64,000 nt of DNA from Competibacter_A sp037045685 (GCA_037045685.1 JBAOII010000027.1:68191-132190); one strand, 5' to 3'; shown: positions 18,387 through 27,773, numbered from the stretch's first letter. The notes: generated from the letters alone by a model not told the origin. Numbers and translations: made by a program.

Positions 18387-20171
18387 TTGAAAACGCATCT
18401 GCAAGCTCTCATCACCCAGGCCCTCGAATCCCTGCTCCGGGATGGGCTGCCGTCGGACGCCCTGCCGGCGGAGGTTCCGCTGGAGCGCGCCCGCGACCGG
18501 ACCCACGGCGATTACGCCAGCGCCATCGCGCTGGCCCTGGCGAAAACCGCTCGCCGCAAGCCCCGCGAGTTGGCCGAACAGCTCGTCGCCGCCCTCCCCA
18601 GATCCGATCACATCGCCAAGGTGGAGATCGCCGGCCCCGGTTTCATCAACTTTTTCCTGGCGCCGGCCGCCTATCGCGCCGTGGTCCAGGAGATTCTCGA
18701 TCGCGGCGATGCCTTCGGCCGCAGCCAGCTCGGCGGCGGCCGGCGCGTGCAGGTGGAATTCGTGTCCGCCAATCCGACCGGCCCCCTGCACGTCGGCCAC
18801 GGTCGCGGCGCCGCCTTCGGCGCCACCGTCGCCAACCTGCTGGACGCCATCGGCTACCAAGTGCATCGGGAATATTACGTCAACGATGCCGGGCGGCAGA
18901 TGAACATCCTCGCCGTCAGCGTTTGGCTGCGCTATCTCGAACACTGCGGCGAACGGGTCCAGTTTCCCAGCAACGGCTATCGGGGCGATTACGTGCGCGA
19001 CATCGCCGCCCGGATTTACGCCGAGCACGGGGGCGCCTACGTGCTGCCGGCGGCGCGGGTGTTTCAAAATCTCCCCCAAGATGAAGTCCATGACGAGACC
19101 GGCAAGCTCGTGGTTCGCGGCGACAAGGAAGCCCACATCGACGGTTTGGTCGTGCGCGCGCAAACGCTCCTGGGCAACCGCCGCTATCGCTTCATCTTCG
19201 ACCTGGGCCTGAAGACCATCCTCGGCGACATCCGCGACGATCTGCGGGAGTTTGGCGTGGTGTACGAGACGTGGTACTCGGAGCGGACTCTAGAGGAAAG
19301 CGGCGCGGTCGATAAGGCCATCGACCGGCTGCGGGAGGCCGGCTACCTCCACGAGCAAGACGGCGCGCTCTGGTTTCGCTCCAGCGCTTTCGGCGACGAA
19401 AAAGACCGGGTGGTGCGGCGCGAAAACGGCCAAACCACTTACTTCGCCTCGGATATCGCCTACCATCTGGAAAAATTCGAGCGCGGCTTCGACCGGGTGA
19501 TCGACGTCTGGGGGGCCGACCATCACGGCTACGTCCCGCGCGTCAGGGCCGCCCTGCAAGCGATGGGCGAGAACCCCGACAAGCTGGATGTCTTGCTGGT
19601 GCAGTTCGCCATCCTGTATCGGGCCGGCGAGCGAGCGCAAATGTCCACCCGCTCCGGCGAGTTCGTCACCTTGCGCGAGCTGCGCCGGGAGGTCGGCAAC
19701 GACGCCGCCCGCTTCTTTTACGTGATGCGCAAGAGCGAACAGCATCTGGATTTCGATCTCGATCTGGCCAAATCGCAATCCAAGGACAACCCCGTCTACT
19801 ATATCCAGTACGCGCACGCCCGCGTTTGCAGCGTGCTCAGGCAACTGCGAGAAAAAGGCCTGCCCCGCCACGAGGCGAGCCTGGGCGATCGCTTGGCTCT
19901 GCTGGTCGAACCCCACGAGGAGCTGTTGCTGGTGGCGCTGTCCCGTTACCCGGAAGTGGTGGAAGCGGCCGCCCTCCAGCACGAGCCGCACCAGTTGGCG
20001 CATTATCTGCGCGAGCTGGCCAACGCCTTTCACGCTTACTACAACGAGCACCGGGTTCTGGTGCCGGACGATGCGCTCCGCGACGCCCGGCTCGATCTGA
20101 GTTTGGCGACCCGGCAAGTCATCAGGAACGGTCTTACCTTATTGGGCGTTTCGGCTCCGGAGGTCATGTGA
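18387..20171 (+). CDS. argS: Arginyl-tRNA synthetase
   Basis: This class I synthetase charges tRNA-Arg. It has 594 residues, the HIGH motif as HVGH at 135-138 (in SANPTGPLHVGHGRG) and a KMSKS-like AQMSTRSGEFVTL. The N-terminal Add1 and C-terminal DALR anticodon domains are both present. The start is TTG at 18387 with GAAGG about 8 bases upstream; no ATG fits the conserved N-terminus. Its stop overlaps the GTG of the next gene, so the pair is coupled. Confidence 0.94.
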   Translation: MKTHLQALITQALESLLRDGLPSDALPAEVPLERARDRTHGDYASAIALALAKTARRKPRELAEQLVAALPRSDHIAKVEIAGPGFINFFLAPAAYRAVVQEILDRGDAFGRSQLGGGRRVQVEFVSANPTGPLHVGHGRGAAFGATVANLLDAIGYQVHREYYVNDAGRQMNILAVSVWLRYLEHCGERVQFPSNGYRGDYVRDIAARIYAEHGGAYVLPAARVFQNLPQDEVHDETGKLVVRGDKEAHIDGLVVRAQTLLGNRRYRFIFDLGLKTILGDIRDDLREFGVVYETWYSERTLEESGAVDKAIDRLREAGYLHEQDGALWFRSSAFGDEKDRVVRRENGQTTYFASDIAYHLEKFERGFDRVIDVWGADHHGYVPRVRAALQAMGENPDKLDVLLVQFAILYRAGERAQMSTRSGEFVTLRELRREVGNDAARFFYVMRKSEQHLDFDLDLAKSQSKDNPVYYIQYAHARVCSVLRQLREKGLPRHEASLGDRLALLVEPHEELLLVALSRYPEVVEAAALQHEPHQLAHYLRELANAFHAYYNEHRVLVPDDALRDARLDLSLATRQVIRNGLTLLGVSAPEVM

Positions 20172-21031
20172 GCATCCGACGCGACTACAAACCCGCCTCG
20201 ACTTGGCAGCGCCGCCGCCAAGCCGTGCGCCGGCATGGCCTTCTGGTGATCACCCTGGTTCTGATCGGCCTGTTCGGCGGCTTGTTGGCCTATATCAACA
20301 AGAAGGGCGGCCAGGAGCCGGCGGCGACCGCCACCGCCACGACCACGGTGCCCGCTCGCCCCTCCGGCGCTCCCGCCGCGCCGGCGACGCCGAAGCCTTC
20401 GGCCGAAATCGTGCCGGCCCCCGTCAAGCCCAAGTACGATTTTTATACTGAACTGCCCAAGCGGCAGATCGACATCCGGCGGGAAGAGCCCAGACCGCAT
20501 AGCGTCCCCGCGCAACCGCCGGCCCGTCCGCAACCCGCCGCCGACCCCCTGCGCAAGCCGGCCGCTCCCAAAAAGAACCCGTCTGCACCGGCCGTCGCCA
20601 CCTCCACCCCCGCCGGGGCCAAGCCGGCCGCCCCCAAAAAGAACCCGTCTGCACCGGCCGTCGCCACCTCCACCCCCGCCGGGGCCAAGCCGGCCGCTCC
20701 CAAAAAGAACCCGTCTGCACCGGCCATCGCCACCTCCACCCCCGCCGGGTCCAAGCCGGCCGCTCCCAAAAAGAACCCGTCTGCACCGGCCGTCGCCACT
20801 TCCACCCCCGCCGGGTCCAAGCCGGCCGCTCCGATACGTAATCTGACGCGACCGGCCGTGACCACCGCTAGCGGTTCCAAGCCGTCGAACCCCTCGCACA
20901 ACGCCACCACCCCAACTGTCACCGCCAACGGTTCGAAGCCGGTCAAATCCTCGGGACCCGCTTCCCTCTCTCGACCGACTCAACCGCCGCAGTCATCCAC
21001 CAATTCGGCGATTGTGGTGAAAACCGAATAA
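20168..21031 (+). CDS. FtsN-like membrane protein with Pro/Ala/Lys repeats and no SPOR domain
   Basis: The 287-residue protein starts at GTG 20168, overlapping the argS stop. It has a basic cytoplasmic N-terminus, one membrane span (about 24-43) and the sequence YDFYTELPKRQIDIRRE (about 93-109), typical of the segment ahead of a SPOR domain in FtsN-like proteins placed after argS. Where the peptidoglycan-binding SPOR domain should be there are four identical-length 22-residue repeats (KPAAPKKNPSAPAVATSTPAG) followed by weaker copies. It may be a degenerate FtsN homologue or a cell-wall-spanning linker. No amidase or SPOR motif remains. Confidence 0.7.
   Translation: MSIRRDYKPASTWQRRRQAVRRHGLLVITLVLIGLFGGLLAYINKKGGQEPAATATATTTVPARPSGAPAAPATPKPSAEIVPAPVKPKYDFYTELPKRQIDIRREEPRPHSVPAQPPARPQPAADPLRKPAAPKKNPSAPAVATSTPAGAKPAAPKKNPSAPAVATSTPAGAKPAAPKKNPSAPAIATSTPAGSKPAAPKKNPSAPAVATSTPAGSKPAAPIRNLTRPAVTTASGSKPSNPSHNATTPTVTANGSKPVKSSGPASLSRPTQPPQSSTNSAIVVKTE
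20555..20818 (+). repeat. Four tandem 66-bp repeats inside the FtsN-like gene
   Basis: Units begin at 20555, 20621, 20687 and 20753 with the codons for KPAAPKKNPS. They are almost identical at DNA level (single differences such as GTC/ATC and GCC/TCC), and a decayed fifth unit starts at 20819. Such near-identity points to recent expansion by slippage or unequal recombination. The unit is a multiple of three and keeps the frame. Confidence 0.95.
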
Positions 21032-21192
21032 CCGTTTCGGCGTATGGGGAGGACTCCGTTTCTCTCGCGTCCGGGTCACGGCTGATCCCGCTTCGAGCAT
21101 CAAGACCCCAGCAGATTCACCGGATCAATTTGGGGCTTTCATGGTAATGTGACGGATGGATTGCTCACGATTGTGCGATTAAGGGTATTGCC

Positions 21193-22614
21193 ATGAACCT
21201 TCCCGACACCGTTCGGACTTATCTGGACCGGCAACAGCTTTCCTACCGGCTGATTCCCTATTCGTCCAACGAAGCGATCGGTCAAGCCCGCGAGAGACTG
21301 GACATACCGGCCCGTCGAATCGCGCGAGCGGTTTTGCTCAAGGACGCGACCGGAGGGCCGATCATGGCCATTCTGCCGCACAGCCACATTCTGGATTTTT
21401 CGATGCTCTGCCAGGTGCGGGAAAGCGATCTGGAACCGCTGCACGGCATCGAAACCAGCCGATTTTTTCTGGGTCGCGGCTGCAAGGGAAACGCCCACCC
21501 TCCCTTGCCCGCCGCTTTCGGTCTTCCCGCTATCGTCGATACCAGCTTGTCCGACGACGGCGATATTTATTTCGAGAGCGGCAGCGGCGACTGCTTTGTC
21601 AGGATGCGCGGCGACGATTACGGCAGGTTGCTCGCCCGCGCCCGATGGGGACGGTTCGCGGTTCAAGCGGACGACCTGGATTTCCTGACCAACCAGCAGA
21701 CGCTCACCCCGCAAAACTTGGCCGGCTTGGCCAATCGCTACACGCCGGTGCAGACCCGCGCCGGCATCGAGTCCATCACCGAATTGCCGGCCCTCCCGCA
21801 AGCGGTGCAAGAGATTCTGGCGCTGCGCGCCGATCCCGACCTTTCCGCGCGAGAGATCGTCCGGCTCGCCGAGCAGGATGCCAGCCGCGCCGCGCTGGTG
21901 GTGTACTGGGCGCGCGCCCCACTGCACGGCTTTCACGGCGCGGTGGATTCGCTGGAAACCGCCATCGAGCCCGTATTGGGGCCCGAAAACGCGCTCGACT
22001 TGCTGCTCGGCTTCAGCATGGGCCAAGCTTTTCACGTCGCGGTCGAGGGTCCGGTTGGCTTGCAAGCCCTCTGGCGGCACAGCATCTACTGCGCCGCCCT
22101 GGTCGGCGAGCTGGTCAAAGTCTTGCCCGATCCGGCGTGCGTGAAACCGGGGTTGGCTTTTTTGTGCGGCTTGCTGCACGATTTCGGCTATCTGGTGCTC
22201 GGCCACGCACTTCCCGCCCGCTTTTATCTGCTCAACCGCTTCCTCTCGGTCAACCGGCATGTGCCGCTGAACGCCGTGGAGCGCTATGTTCTGGGCGCCG
22301 AGCATTGGCAGATCGGCGCTTGGCTGATGCAAGCCTGGAACTTGCCCGAGGAGGTGATCGCGGCCGCGCGCTGGCACCACAGCGAGGCCGGCACCCAACC
22401 CCACGCCGAATATTCCAATCTGGTGCTGATCGCCAACCGCCTGCTGCACTACGTGGGCTTGGGGGAGGAGCACAACAACCGGCTCCCCGCCCTGGCCATG
22501 TTCATGCTCGGCATCAACCAAGATCAGGCGATGGCCGCGCTGGGGCAAGTCCACTCCAGCATGGCGGAGCTGGACAGCTTGTGCGCGGTGCTCCCTCTTC
22601 CTCACGAAACTTGA
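21193..22614 (+). CDS. YbaK-type editing domain fused to an HDOD signalling domain
   Basis: A soluble 473-residue protein. Residues about 1-150 resemble YbaK/ProRS-associated editing domains (RLDIPARRIARAVLLKD, IMAILPHSHILDF), which deacylate mischarged tRNA in other proteins. Residues about 185-390 form an HDOD domain (SITELPALPQAVQEILALR, then HSIYCAALVGELVK and LLHDFGYLVLGH). HDOD domains occur in signal-transduction proteins, usually without enzyme activity. The gene has its own upstream region of 161 bp and is convergent with speA. The role is unknown; regulation linked to translation or amino-acid state is only a guess. Confidence 0.8.
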   Translation: MNLPDTVRTYLDRQQLSYRLIPYSSNEAIGQARERLDIPARRIARAVLLKDATGGPIMAILPHSHILDFSMLCQVRESDLEPLHGIETSRFFLGRGCKGNAHPPLPAAFGLPAIVDTSLSDDGDIYFESGSGDCFVRMRGDDYGRLLARARWGRFAVQADDLDFLTNQQTLTPQNLAGLANRYTPVQTRAGIESITELPALPQAVQEILALRADPDLSAREIVRLAEQDASRAALVVYWARAPLHGFHGAVDSLETAIEPVLGPENALDLLLGFSMGQAFHVAVEGPVGLQALWRHSIYCAALVGELVKVLPDPACVKPGLAFLCGLLHDFGYLVLGHALPARFYLLNRFLSVNRHVPLNAVERYVLGAEHWQIGAWLMQAWNLPEEVIAAARWHHSEAGTQPHAEYSNLVLIANRLLHYVGLGEEHNNRLPALAMFMLGINQDQAMAALGQVHSSMAELDSLCAVLPLPHET

Positions 22615-22669
22615 GCGACCCATCCCGCGAAGCGAGGCGGCGGACCTGTCGAGAGATCGGCACGCGGGA

Positions 22670-24577
22670 TCACGGCTCCAGGTAGGTGTAGCCCTCCAGC
22701 CCCTCCGCCAACTCCGCCAGATAAGCCGTCCGCCGCTCCGGATCGAGATCGGCGGTCGCGATCTTTTCGCGATAGGCCGCCAGCAACACCTCCGGCTCGA
22801 AGCGCACGTAGCGCAGCAAATCCGCCACCGTGTCGCCGTGGGCCGGCTCGACCAGCCGATAGCCGCCGCCCTCGCTCAACTCCACGTTGACCGCAGACGT
22901 ATCGCCGAACAGGTTGTGCATGTCGCCGAGAATTTCCTGATAGGCGCCCAGCAGAAAAATCCCCAGCAAATACGGCTCTCCCGCTCGGTAGGGCGGCAGC
23001 GGCAGGGTGGTTTCCACGCCCTCGCCGTCCACGTAGCGCTCGATGCAACCGTCCGAGTCGCAGGTCAAATCCTGCAACACCACCCGGCGGGTCGGCGGGT
23101 CGGTCAAACCCTGTAGCGGCAGAATCGGGAAAATCTGCTCCAGCGCCCACACGTCCGGCACGGACTGAAACACCGAGAAATTCAGGAACAGCTTTTCCGC
23201 CAGCTTGTCGTTCAGCTCGTCCAGCAGCTCGCGATGGGCGCGGGTGGCGGGATTCAGCAGCGGCAGCAGCTTGCGGCAGACGGAGAAGTAAAGCTGCTCG
23301 GCGCGGGCGCGTTGCTCCAGCCCCAGCATCCCGTGCAGATAAAGATCCCGCGCCTCCGCCAGCCAGTGAGCGGCGGCGTGACACGCCTCCACCGCCGACC
23401 CGCGCGAGGCCGTTTGATAGATCTTCCACAGGCTGTGGAGCAACAGGGGATCGCCGGGGCCGGGCGCGGGCGGCAAGCGGTCGCCGGGCGCCGGTTCGCG
23501 GTCGATCACCTCGGTGATCAGCGCGGCGTGATGGGCGGTCAGCGCCCGGCCCGACTCGCTGAACAGGTGGGGGTGCGGCAGATTTTGTTCGGCGCAGATT
23601 TCCCAGAGCGCCTGGACCACGTTGTTGGCGTATTCCCGCACGCTGTAGTTCATCGAGCAATCGCCGCGCGAGCCGGTTCCCTCGTAATCCACCCCCAGCC
23701 CGCCGCCGACGTCCACCCATTGCAGGCGGGCGCCCAGCCGCCACAGATCCGCGTAGTAGCGCCCCACCTCCCGCAAGCCGCGCCGAATGTCGTGGATGTT
23801 GGCGATTTGCGAGCCCAGGTGGGCGTGCAGCAGGGTCAGGCTGTCCGCCATGCCGCGCTCCCGCAAGCGGCGCACGGCATCCAGCACCTGGCTGGCCGAC
23901 AGGCCGAACTTGGATTTTTCGCCGCCGGTGTTCTGCCACTTGCCGGCCCCGATCGACGCCAGCCGCACCCGCATCCCCAGTTGCGGCGGAACGCCGAGCC
24001 GGTGCGCCTCCTCGATCACCAGATCCAGCTCGGACAACTTCTCGACGACGATGAAGACGTTCAGGCCCAATTGCCGGCCGATCAGCGCCAAGCGGATGTA
24101 CTCGCGATCCTTGTAGCCGTTGCAGACCACCACCCCGCCGGGCGCCGACAACCCCAGCACCGCCATCAATTCCGGCTTGCTGCCCGCTTCCAAGCCGACT
24201 CGCGAGCCGCCGTGGCGGACGATCTCGCTCACCACCCGCCGTTGCTGGTTGACCTTGATCGGATAGACGGCGGTGTAGCGGCCCCGATAATCCAGCTCGG
24301 CGATGGCGGCGGCGAAGGCGTCGCACAAGGTATCGACCCGGTCGTGGAGGATGTGGCTGAAGCGGGCCAGCACCGGCAGCCCGTAGCCGGCGGCTCGGAC
24401 CTCTTCGGCCAAGGCGGACAGATCGACCCCCGGATGGCCGGGCCAGCGCGGCGAGCGCACCCGCGCCCGGCCCGCCTCGTCGATGTCGAAGTAGCCGCCG
24501 CCCCAGCGGGCGGTATTGTATAATTCGCGCGCCCTGGCCACGGTCCAGGCCGGCTGCGGTTGCCGCGAGTCGTTCAC
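22670..24577 (-). CDS. speA: Biosynthetic arginine decarboxylase
   Basis: SpeA converts arginine to agmatine, the first step of one route to putrescine, using PLP and Mg. The 635-residue length matches. The PLP lysine is K108 in YPIKVNQ, and HLGSQIANIHDI and VDVGGGLGVDYEG are family signatures. DLTCDSDG near the C-terminus supplies the active-site cysteine of the partner subunit. It is divergent from speE with 32 bp between starts, so the two polyamine genes share a very compact control region. Confidence 0.95.
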   Translation of the reverse strand: MNDSRQPQPAWTVARARELYNTARWGGGYFDIDEAGRARVRSPRWPGHPGVDLSALAEEVRAAGYGLPVLARFSHILHDRVDTLCDAFAAAIAELDYRGRYTAVYPIKVNQQRRVVSEIVRHGGSRVGLEAGSKPELMAVLGLSAPGGVVVCNGYKDREYIRLALIGRQLGLNVFIVVEKLSELDLVIEEAHRLGVPPQLGMRVRLASIGAGKWQNTGGEKSKFGLSASQVLDAVRRLRERGMADSLTLLHAHLGSQIANIHDIRRGLREVGRYYADLWRLGARLQWVDVGGGLGVDYEGTGSRGDCSMNYSVREYANNVVQALWEICAEQNLPHPHLFSESGRALTAHHAALITEVIDREPAPGDRLPPAPGPGDPLLLHSLWKIYQTASRGSAVEACHAAAHWLAEARDLYLHGMLGLEQRARAEQLYFSVCRKLLPLLNPATRAHRELLDELNDKLAEKLFLNFSVFQSVPDVWALEQIFPILPLQGLTDPPTRRVVLQDLTCDSDGCIERYVDGEGVETTLPLPPYRAGEPYLLGIFLLGAYQEILGDMHNLFGDTSAVNVELSEGGGYRLVEPAHGDTVADLLRYVRFEPEVLLAAYREKIATADLDPERRTAYLAELAEGLEGYTYLEP

Positions 24578-24609
24578 TGCCGTTCATCCTCCGCCAGAAA
24601 GGTTTCGAC

Positions 24610-25473
24610 GTGACGCTGGATCATCATTGGTTTACCGAAATCCACCCGGCGACGGGTTCCGCGTTCTCGCTCAAGCTCCAGGGCAAGCTGCACGAAGCCC
24701 AGAGCCCCTACCAGCGCGTCGCCGTTTATGCCACCGAAGCCTTCGGCAACCTGATGGTGATCGACGGCTACATCATGCTGACCAGTCGCGACAATTTCGT
24801 GTACCACGAGATGATGGCCCACCCGGCGCTGTTCACCCACCCCGACCCCAAGCGGGTGCTGATCGTCGGCGGCGGCGATTGCGGCACCCTGCGCGAAGTG
24901 CTCCGGCATCCCGGCATCGAAGCCGCGACCCAAGTGGACATCGACGAGGAAGTGACCCGCGCCGCCGAACGCTACTTTCCCGAACTGTGCGAGGCCAACG
25001 GCGACCCGCGCGCCCGGCTACGCTTCGATGACGGTTTGGCTTGGGTCAGCAACGCGGAACCCGGCAGTTACGACGCGATCATCGTGGACAGCACCGACCC
25101 GGTCGGACCCGCCGAGGGGTTATTCGCCGAGCCGTTTTTCCGCGACTGCCACCGCGCCTTGAGCGCGGATGGGGTGTTGGTCCAGCAAAGCGAGTCGCCG
25201 CTGTTCCATCTCGACACTATCCTCGTGCCGCTGCACAGCAACCTGCGCGCCGCCGGCTTCGCCGACGCCCACACCCTGCATTTCCCGCAATGCGTCTACC
25301 CCTCCGGCTGGTGGACCGCCACTCTGGCCCGCAAAACCGGCCGAGTCGCCGATTTCCGGGAAGCCGCCGCCGCCGCCAAGCCGTTCGCCACCGAGTACTA
25401 CAACGCGGAAATTCACCGCGCCGCGCTGGCCACGCCCGAATTCATGCGGCGGGCGTTGGCCGCAGGCACCTGA
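24610..25473 (+). CDS. speE: Spermidine synthase
   Basis: SpeE moves an aminopropyl group from decarboxylated SAM to putrescine. The 287-residue protein contains the nucleotide-binding VLIVGGGDCGTLREVLRH and the catalytic IVDSTDPVGPAEGLF, where the aspartates bind putrescine. The start is GTG at 24610 with GAAAGG about 7 bases ahead. Divergent speA provides arginine decarboxylase; agmatinase and SAM decarboxylase genes are not in the window. Confidence 0.94.
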   Translation: MTLDHHWFTEIHPATGSAFSLKLQGKLHEAQSPYQRVAVYATEAFGNLMVIDGYIMLTSRDNFVYHEMMAHPALFTHPDPKRVLIVGGGDCGTLREVLRHPGIEAATQVDIDEEVTRAAERYFPELCEANGDPRARLRFDDGLAWVSNAEPGSYDAIIVDSTDPVGPAEGLFAEPFFRDCHRALSADGVLVQQSESPLFHLDTILVPLHSNLRAAGFADAHTLHFPQCVYPSGWWTATLARKTGRVADFREAAAAAKPFATEYYNAEIHRAALATPEFMRRALAAGT

Positions 25474-25481
25474 ACCCGCCG

Positions 25482-25518
25482 CAAAAAGCAAGGGCGGAGC
25501 CACCGGATGCCCCGCCCT
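25482..25518 (-). terminator. Terminator after glnB
   Basis: Read on the minus strand, AGGGCGG and CCGCCCT form a 7-bp stem (arms 25512-25518 and 25491-25497 on the + numbering) around a 14-nt loop, followed by TGCTTTTTG. It lies just after the glnB stop and between convergent speE and glnB. Confidence 0.65.
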
Positions 25519-25542
25519 CTCCGATTGCGCCTCACGGCGCGG

Positions 25543-25881
25543 TCACAGCGCGCTGGGACCGATCTCGCCGGTGCGAATTCGGATCGCGCGCTCCAGATCG
25601 TAGATGAAGATCTTGCCGTCGCCGATCTTGCCGGTGTTGGCGGTGGAACAAATCGCTTCGACCACCTTGTCCACCAGGCCGTCGTCCACGGCGATCTCCA
25701 GCTTGACCTTCGGCAGGAAATCCACCACGTATTCGGCGCCGCGATACAGCTCGGTATGACCCTTCTGCCGGCCGAAACCCTTGACCTCGGTCACGGTGAT
25801 GCCTTGCACGCCGATACCCGACAGGGCCTCCCGCACATCGTCCAGCTTGAACGGTTTGATGATTGCAGTGACTAGCTTCAT
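25543..25881 (-). CDS. glnB: Nitrogen regulatory protein PII (GlnB-type copy)
   Basis: PII is the trimeric sensor of 2-oxoglutarate, ATP/ADP and glutamine status. The 112-residue protein has Y51 (in ELYRGAEYVVDF) that GlnD uridylylates and the C-terminal signature TGKIGDGKIFIYDLE. It is the third gene of the glnK-amtB-glnB run. A 128-bp gap with a strong hairpin separates it from amtB, so it may also have its own promoter. Which PII copy serves as GlnB rather than GlnK cannot be decided from sequence; naming follows position. Confidence 0.92.
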   Translation of the reverse strand: MKLVTAIIKPFKLDDVREALSGIGVQGITVTEVKGFGRQKGHTELYRGAEYVVDFLPKVKLEIAVDDGLVDKVVEAICSTANTGKIGDGKIFIYDLERAIRIRTGEIGPSAL

Positions 25882-25962
25882 GGATGCCCTCTAGCGTTCG
25901 CTTAACCCAAAATCAAAGCCCGGGGGGAATATAACCGAAATCGCCGGTCGCGCGCGATGTCG

Positions 25963-25998
25963 GGCGGACAGTCCGGCTCCCGCAACGAACTGTCCGCC
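25963..25998 (-). promoter_or_regulatory. Perfect 10-bp stem between amtB and glnB
   Basis: GGCGGACAGT (25963-25972) and ACTGTCCGCC (25989-25998) form a perfect 10-bp stem with a 16-nt loop, 11 bp beyond the amtB stop. There is no T-run. It could stabilise the upstream glnK-amtB mRNA or partly end transcription, lowering glnB output from the shared promoter. Confidence 0.5.
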
Positions 25999-26009
25999 AG
26001 CCATCATTC

Positions 26010-27377
26010 TTACAGGTTGTAGCCGCGCTCGTCGTGCAGGGCGATGTCCAGACCCTCGGTTTCCTGCTCCTCGCTCACCCGCAACCCGATCACCACATCC
26101 ACGATCTTGAGCAGGATAAAGCTCGCCACCGCAGTATAAACCAAGGTCAGCGTCGCTCCCTTGATCTGTGCGACCAATTGGCCGCCCAGGGTCACGCCTT
26201 CGGCCAGACCGATGCCGCCCATCATCTTGTCGGCGCACAAGCCGGTCAGAACGGCACCCAGATAACCGCCCACGGCATGGACGCCGAACGCATCCAGCGA
26301 GTCATCGTAACCCAGCGCCCGCTTCAGCTTGGTCGAGGCCAGAAAACAGACCACGCCGGCGGCGGCGCCGATCAACAGCGCGCCCATGGGGCCGGCGGTG
26401 CCGGAGGCGGGCGTGATGGCCACCAGGCCGGCCACGGCGCCGGAGGCGATGCCCAGCACGCTGGGTTTGCCGTGCGACAGCCACTCGGCGAACATCCACG
26501 CCAACGCCGCCGTCGCGGTGGCGATCTGGGTCACCGCCATCGCCATGCCGGCGCTGCCGTTGGCCGCCACCGCGCTGCCCGCGTTGAAGCCGAACCAGCC
26601 CACCCACAGCATCGAAGCCCCCATGAGCGTGTAGGTCAGGTTGTGCGGGGGCATCGCGGTATGAGGAAAACCCTTGCGCTTGCCCAGCACCAAACAGGCG
26701 ACCAAGCCGGCGACACCCGCGTTGATGTGCACCACCGTGCCGCCGGCAAAATCCAGCACGCCCCAACTGCTGCCGATCAGCGAACCGGCGCCGCCCCACA
26801 CCATGTGAGCGATCGGCAGGTAGACCACCGTCAGCCACAGCGCCATGAACAGCAGCAGCGCGGAAAATTTCATCCGCTCCGCGAAAGCGCCGACAATCAG
26901 CGCCGGGGTGATGATCGCGAAGGTCATCTGGTAGGTCATGAACACCGTTTCCGGGATGGCGTTCGCCGCCGTGGTGACCGGTTGCCACAAGCTATCGACG
27001 GTGACGCCGCCCAAGAAGGCTTTGGCCAAGGTCCCGACGAACGAGTTGAGGTTGATCGTGCCCGCCACCATTCCGGTGGAATCGAAGGCCACGCTGTAGC
27101 CGTACAGCGTCCACAGCACCGTCACCAGCGCGGTGATGGCAAAACATTGCATCATCACCGACAGCACGTTCTTGGCGCGCACCATGCCGGCGTAGAACAG
27201 CGCCAAACCGGGGATGGTCATGAACAGCACCAGGGCGGTCGATGTCAGCATCCAGGCGGTGTCGCCGGAATTCAACTCCGGCTTCACCGCTTCCTGCGCC
27301 AGCGCCAGCGTCGGCGCCAGCGCCGCCAGCAGCAAGGGCAGGCCGCTATTTTTGGCTATTTGCATCGCTCTGCTCAT
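26010..27377 (-). CDS. amtB: Ammonium transporter AmtB
   Basis: AmtB conducts ammonium across the inner membrane and is blocked by non-uridylylated GlnK. The 455-residue protein has a signal-peptide-like start (PTLALAQ) and 11 predicted spans. The conserved pore histidines are in YLPIAHMVWGG and FGVHAVGG, and the signature ALFYAGMVRAKN is near the N-terminus. It sits 57 bp downstream of glnK, the classic pairing, and shares the NtrC/sigma-54 control region. Confidence 0.95.
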   Translation of the reverse strand: MSRAMQIAKNSGLPLLLAALAPTLALAQEAVKPELNSGDTAWMLTSTALVLFMTIPGLALFYAGMVRAKNVLSVMMQCFAITALVTVLWTLYGYSVAFDSTGMVAGTINLNSFVGTLAKAFLGGVTVDSLWQPVTTAANAIPETVFMTYQMTFAIITPALIVGAFAERMKFSALLLFMALWLTVVYLPIAHMVWGGAGSLIGSSWGVLDFAGGTVVHINAGVAGLVACLVLGKRKGFPHTAMPPHNLTYTLMGASMLWVGWFGFNAGSAVAANGSAGMAMAVTQIATATAALAWMFAEWLSHGKPSVLGIASGAVAGLVAITPASGTAGPMGALLIGAAAGVVCFLASTKLKRALGYDDSLDAFGVHAVGGYLGAVLTGLCADKMMGGIGLAEGVTLGGQLVAQIKGATLTLVYTAVASFILLKIVDVVIGLRVSEEQETEGLDIALHDERGYNL

Positions 27378-27434
27378 CAGTGGGTTTCTCCAGTTGCAAA
27401 TAAATACGGTGATCGGAATCCGCTCAAGATCGCC

Positions 27435-27773
27435 TCACAAGGCTTCCGGTCCGGATTCGCCGGTGCGGATGCGGATGGCGCTTTCCAGCTCGTAGACGAA
27501 AATTTTGCCGTCCCCGACCTTGCCGGTATTGGCGGCCCGGGTGATCGCCTCGATCACCCGCTCGGCCAGATCGTCGGTCACGCCGACCTCGATTTTGATC
27601 TTGGGCAGGAAATCCACCACGTACTCCGCGCCCCGATACAGTTCGGTGTGCCCTTTCTGGCGACCGAACCCTTTTACCTCGGTCACCGTGATGCCTTGCG
27701 CGCCCACTTCCGAGAGCGCTTCTCGCACATCGTCCAGCTTGAACGGTTTGATCACCGCGGCAATCAGTTTCAT
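27435..27773 (-). CDS. glnK: Nitrogen regulatory protein PII (GlnK-type copy)
   Basis: A second 112-residue PII protein, about 80 percent identical to the copy at 25543, with uridylylation site Y51 and the same C-terminal signature. It comes directly before amtB, which is the usual GlnK position, and so probably gates AmtB. Upstream lie a plausible sigma-54 promoter and an NtrC site, fitting induction by nitrogen limitation. Confidence 0.93.
   Translation of the reverse strand: MKLIAAVIKPFKLDDVREALSEVGAQGITVTEVKGFGRQKGHTELYRGAEYVVDFLPKIKIEVGVTDDLAERVIEAITRAANTGKVGDGKIFVYELESAIRIRTGESGPEAL

Noticed and set aside
20555..20818. CRISPR-like repeat array
   Set aside because: The 66-bp units are head-to-tail without spacers and encode an in-frame peptide repeat.
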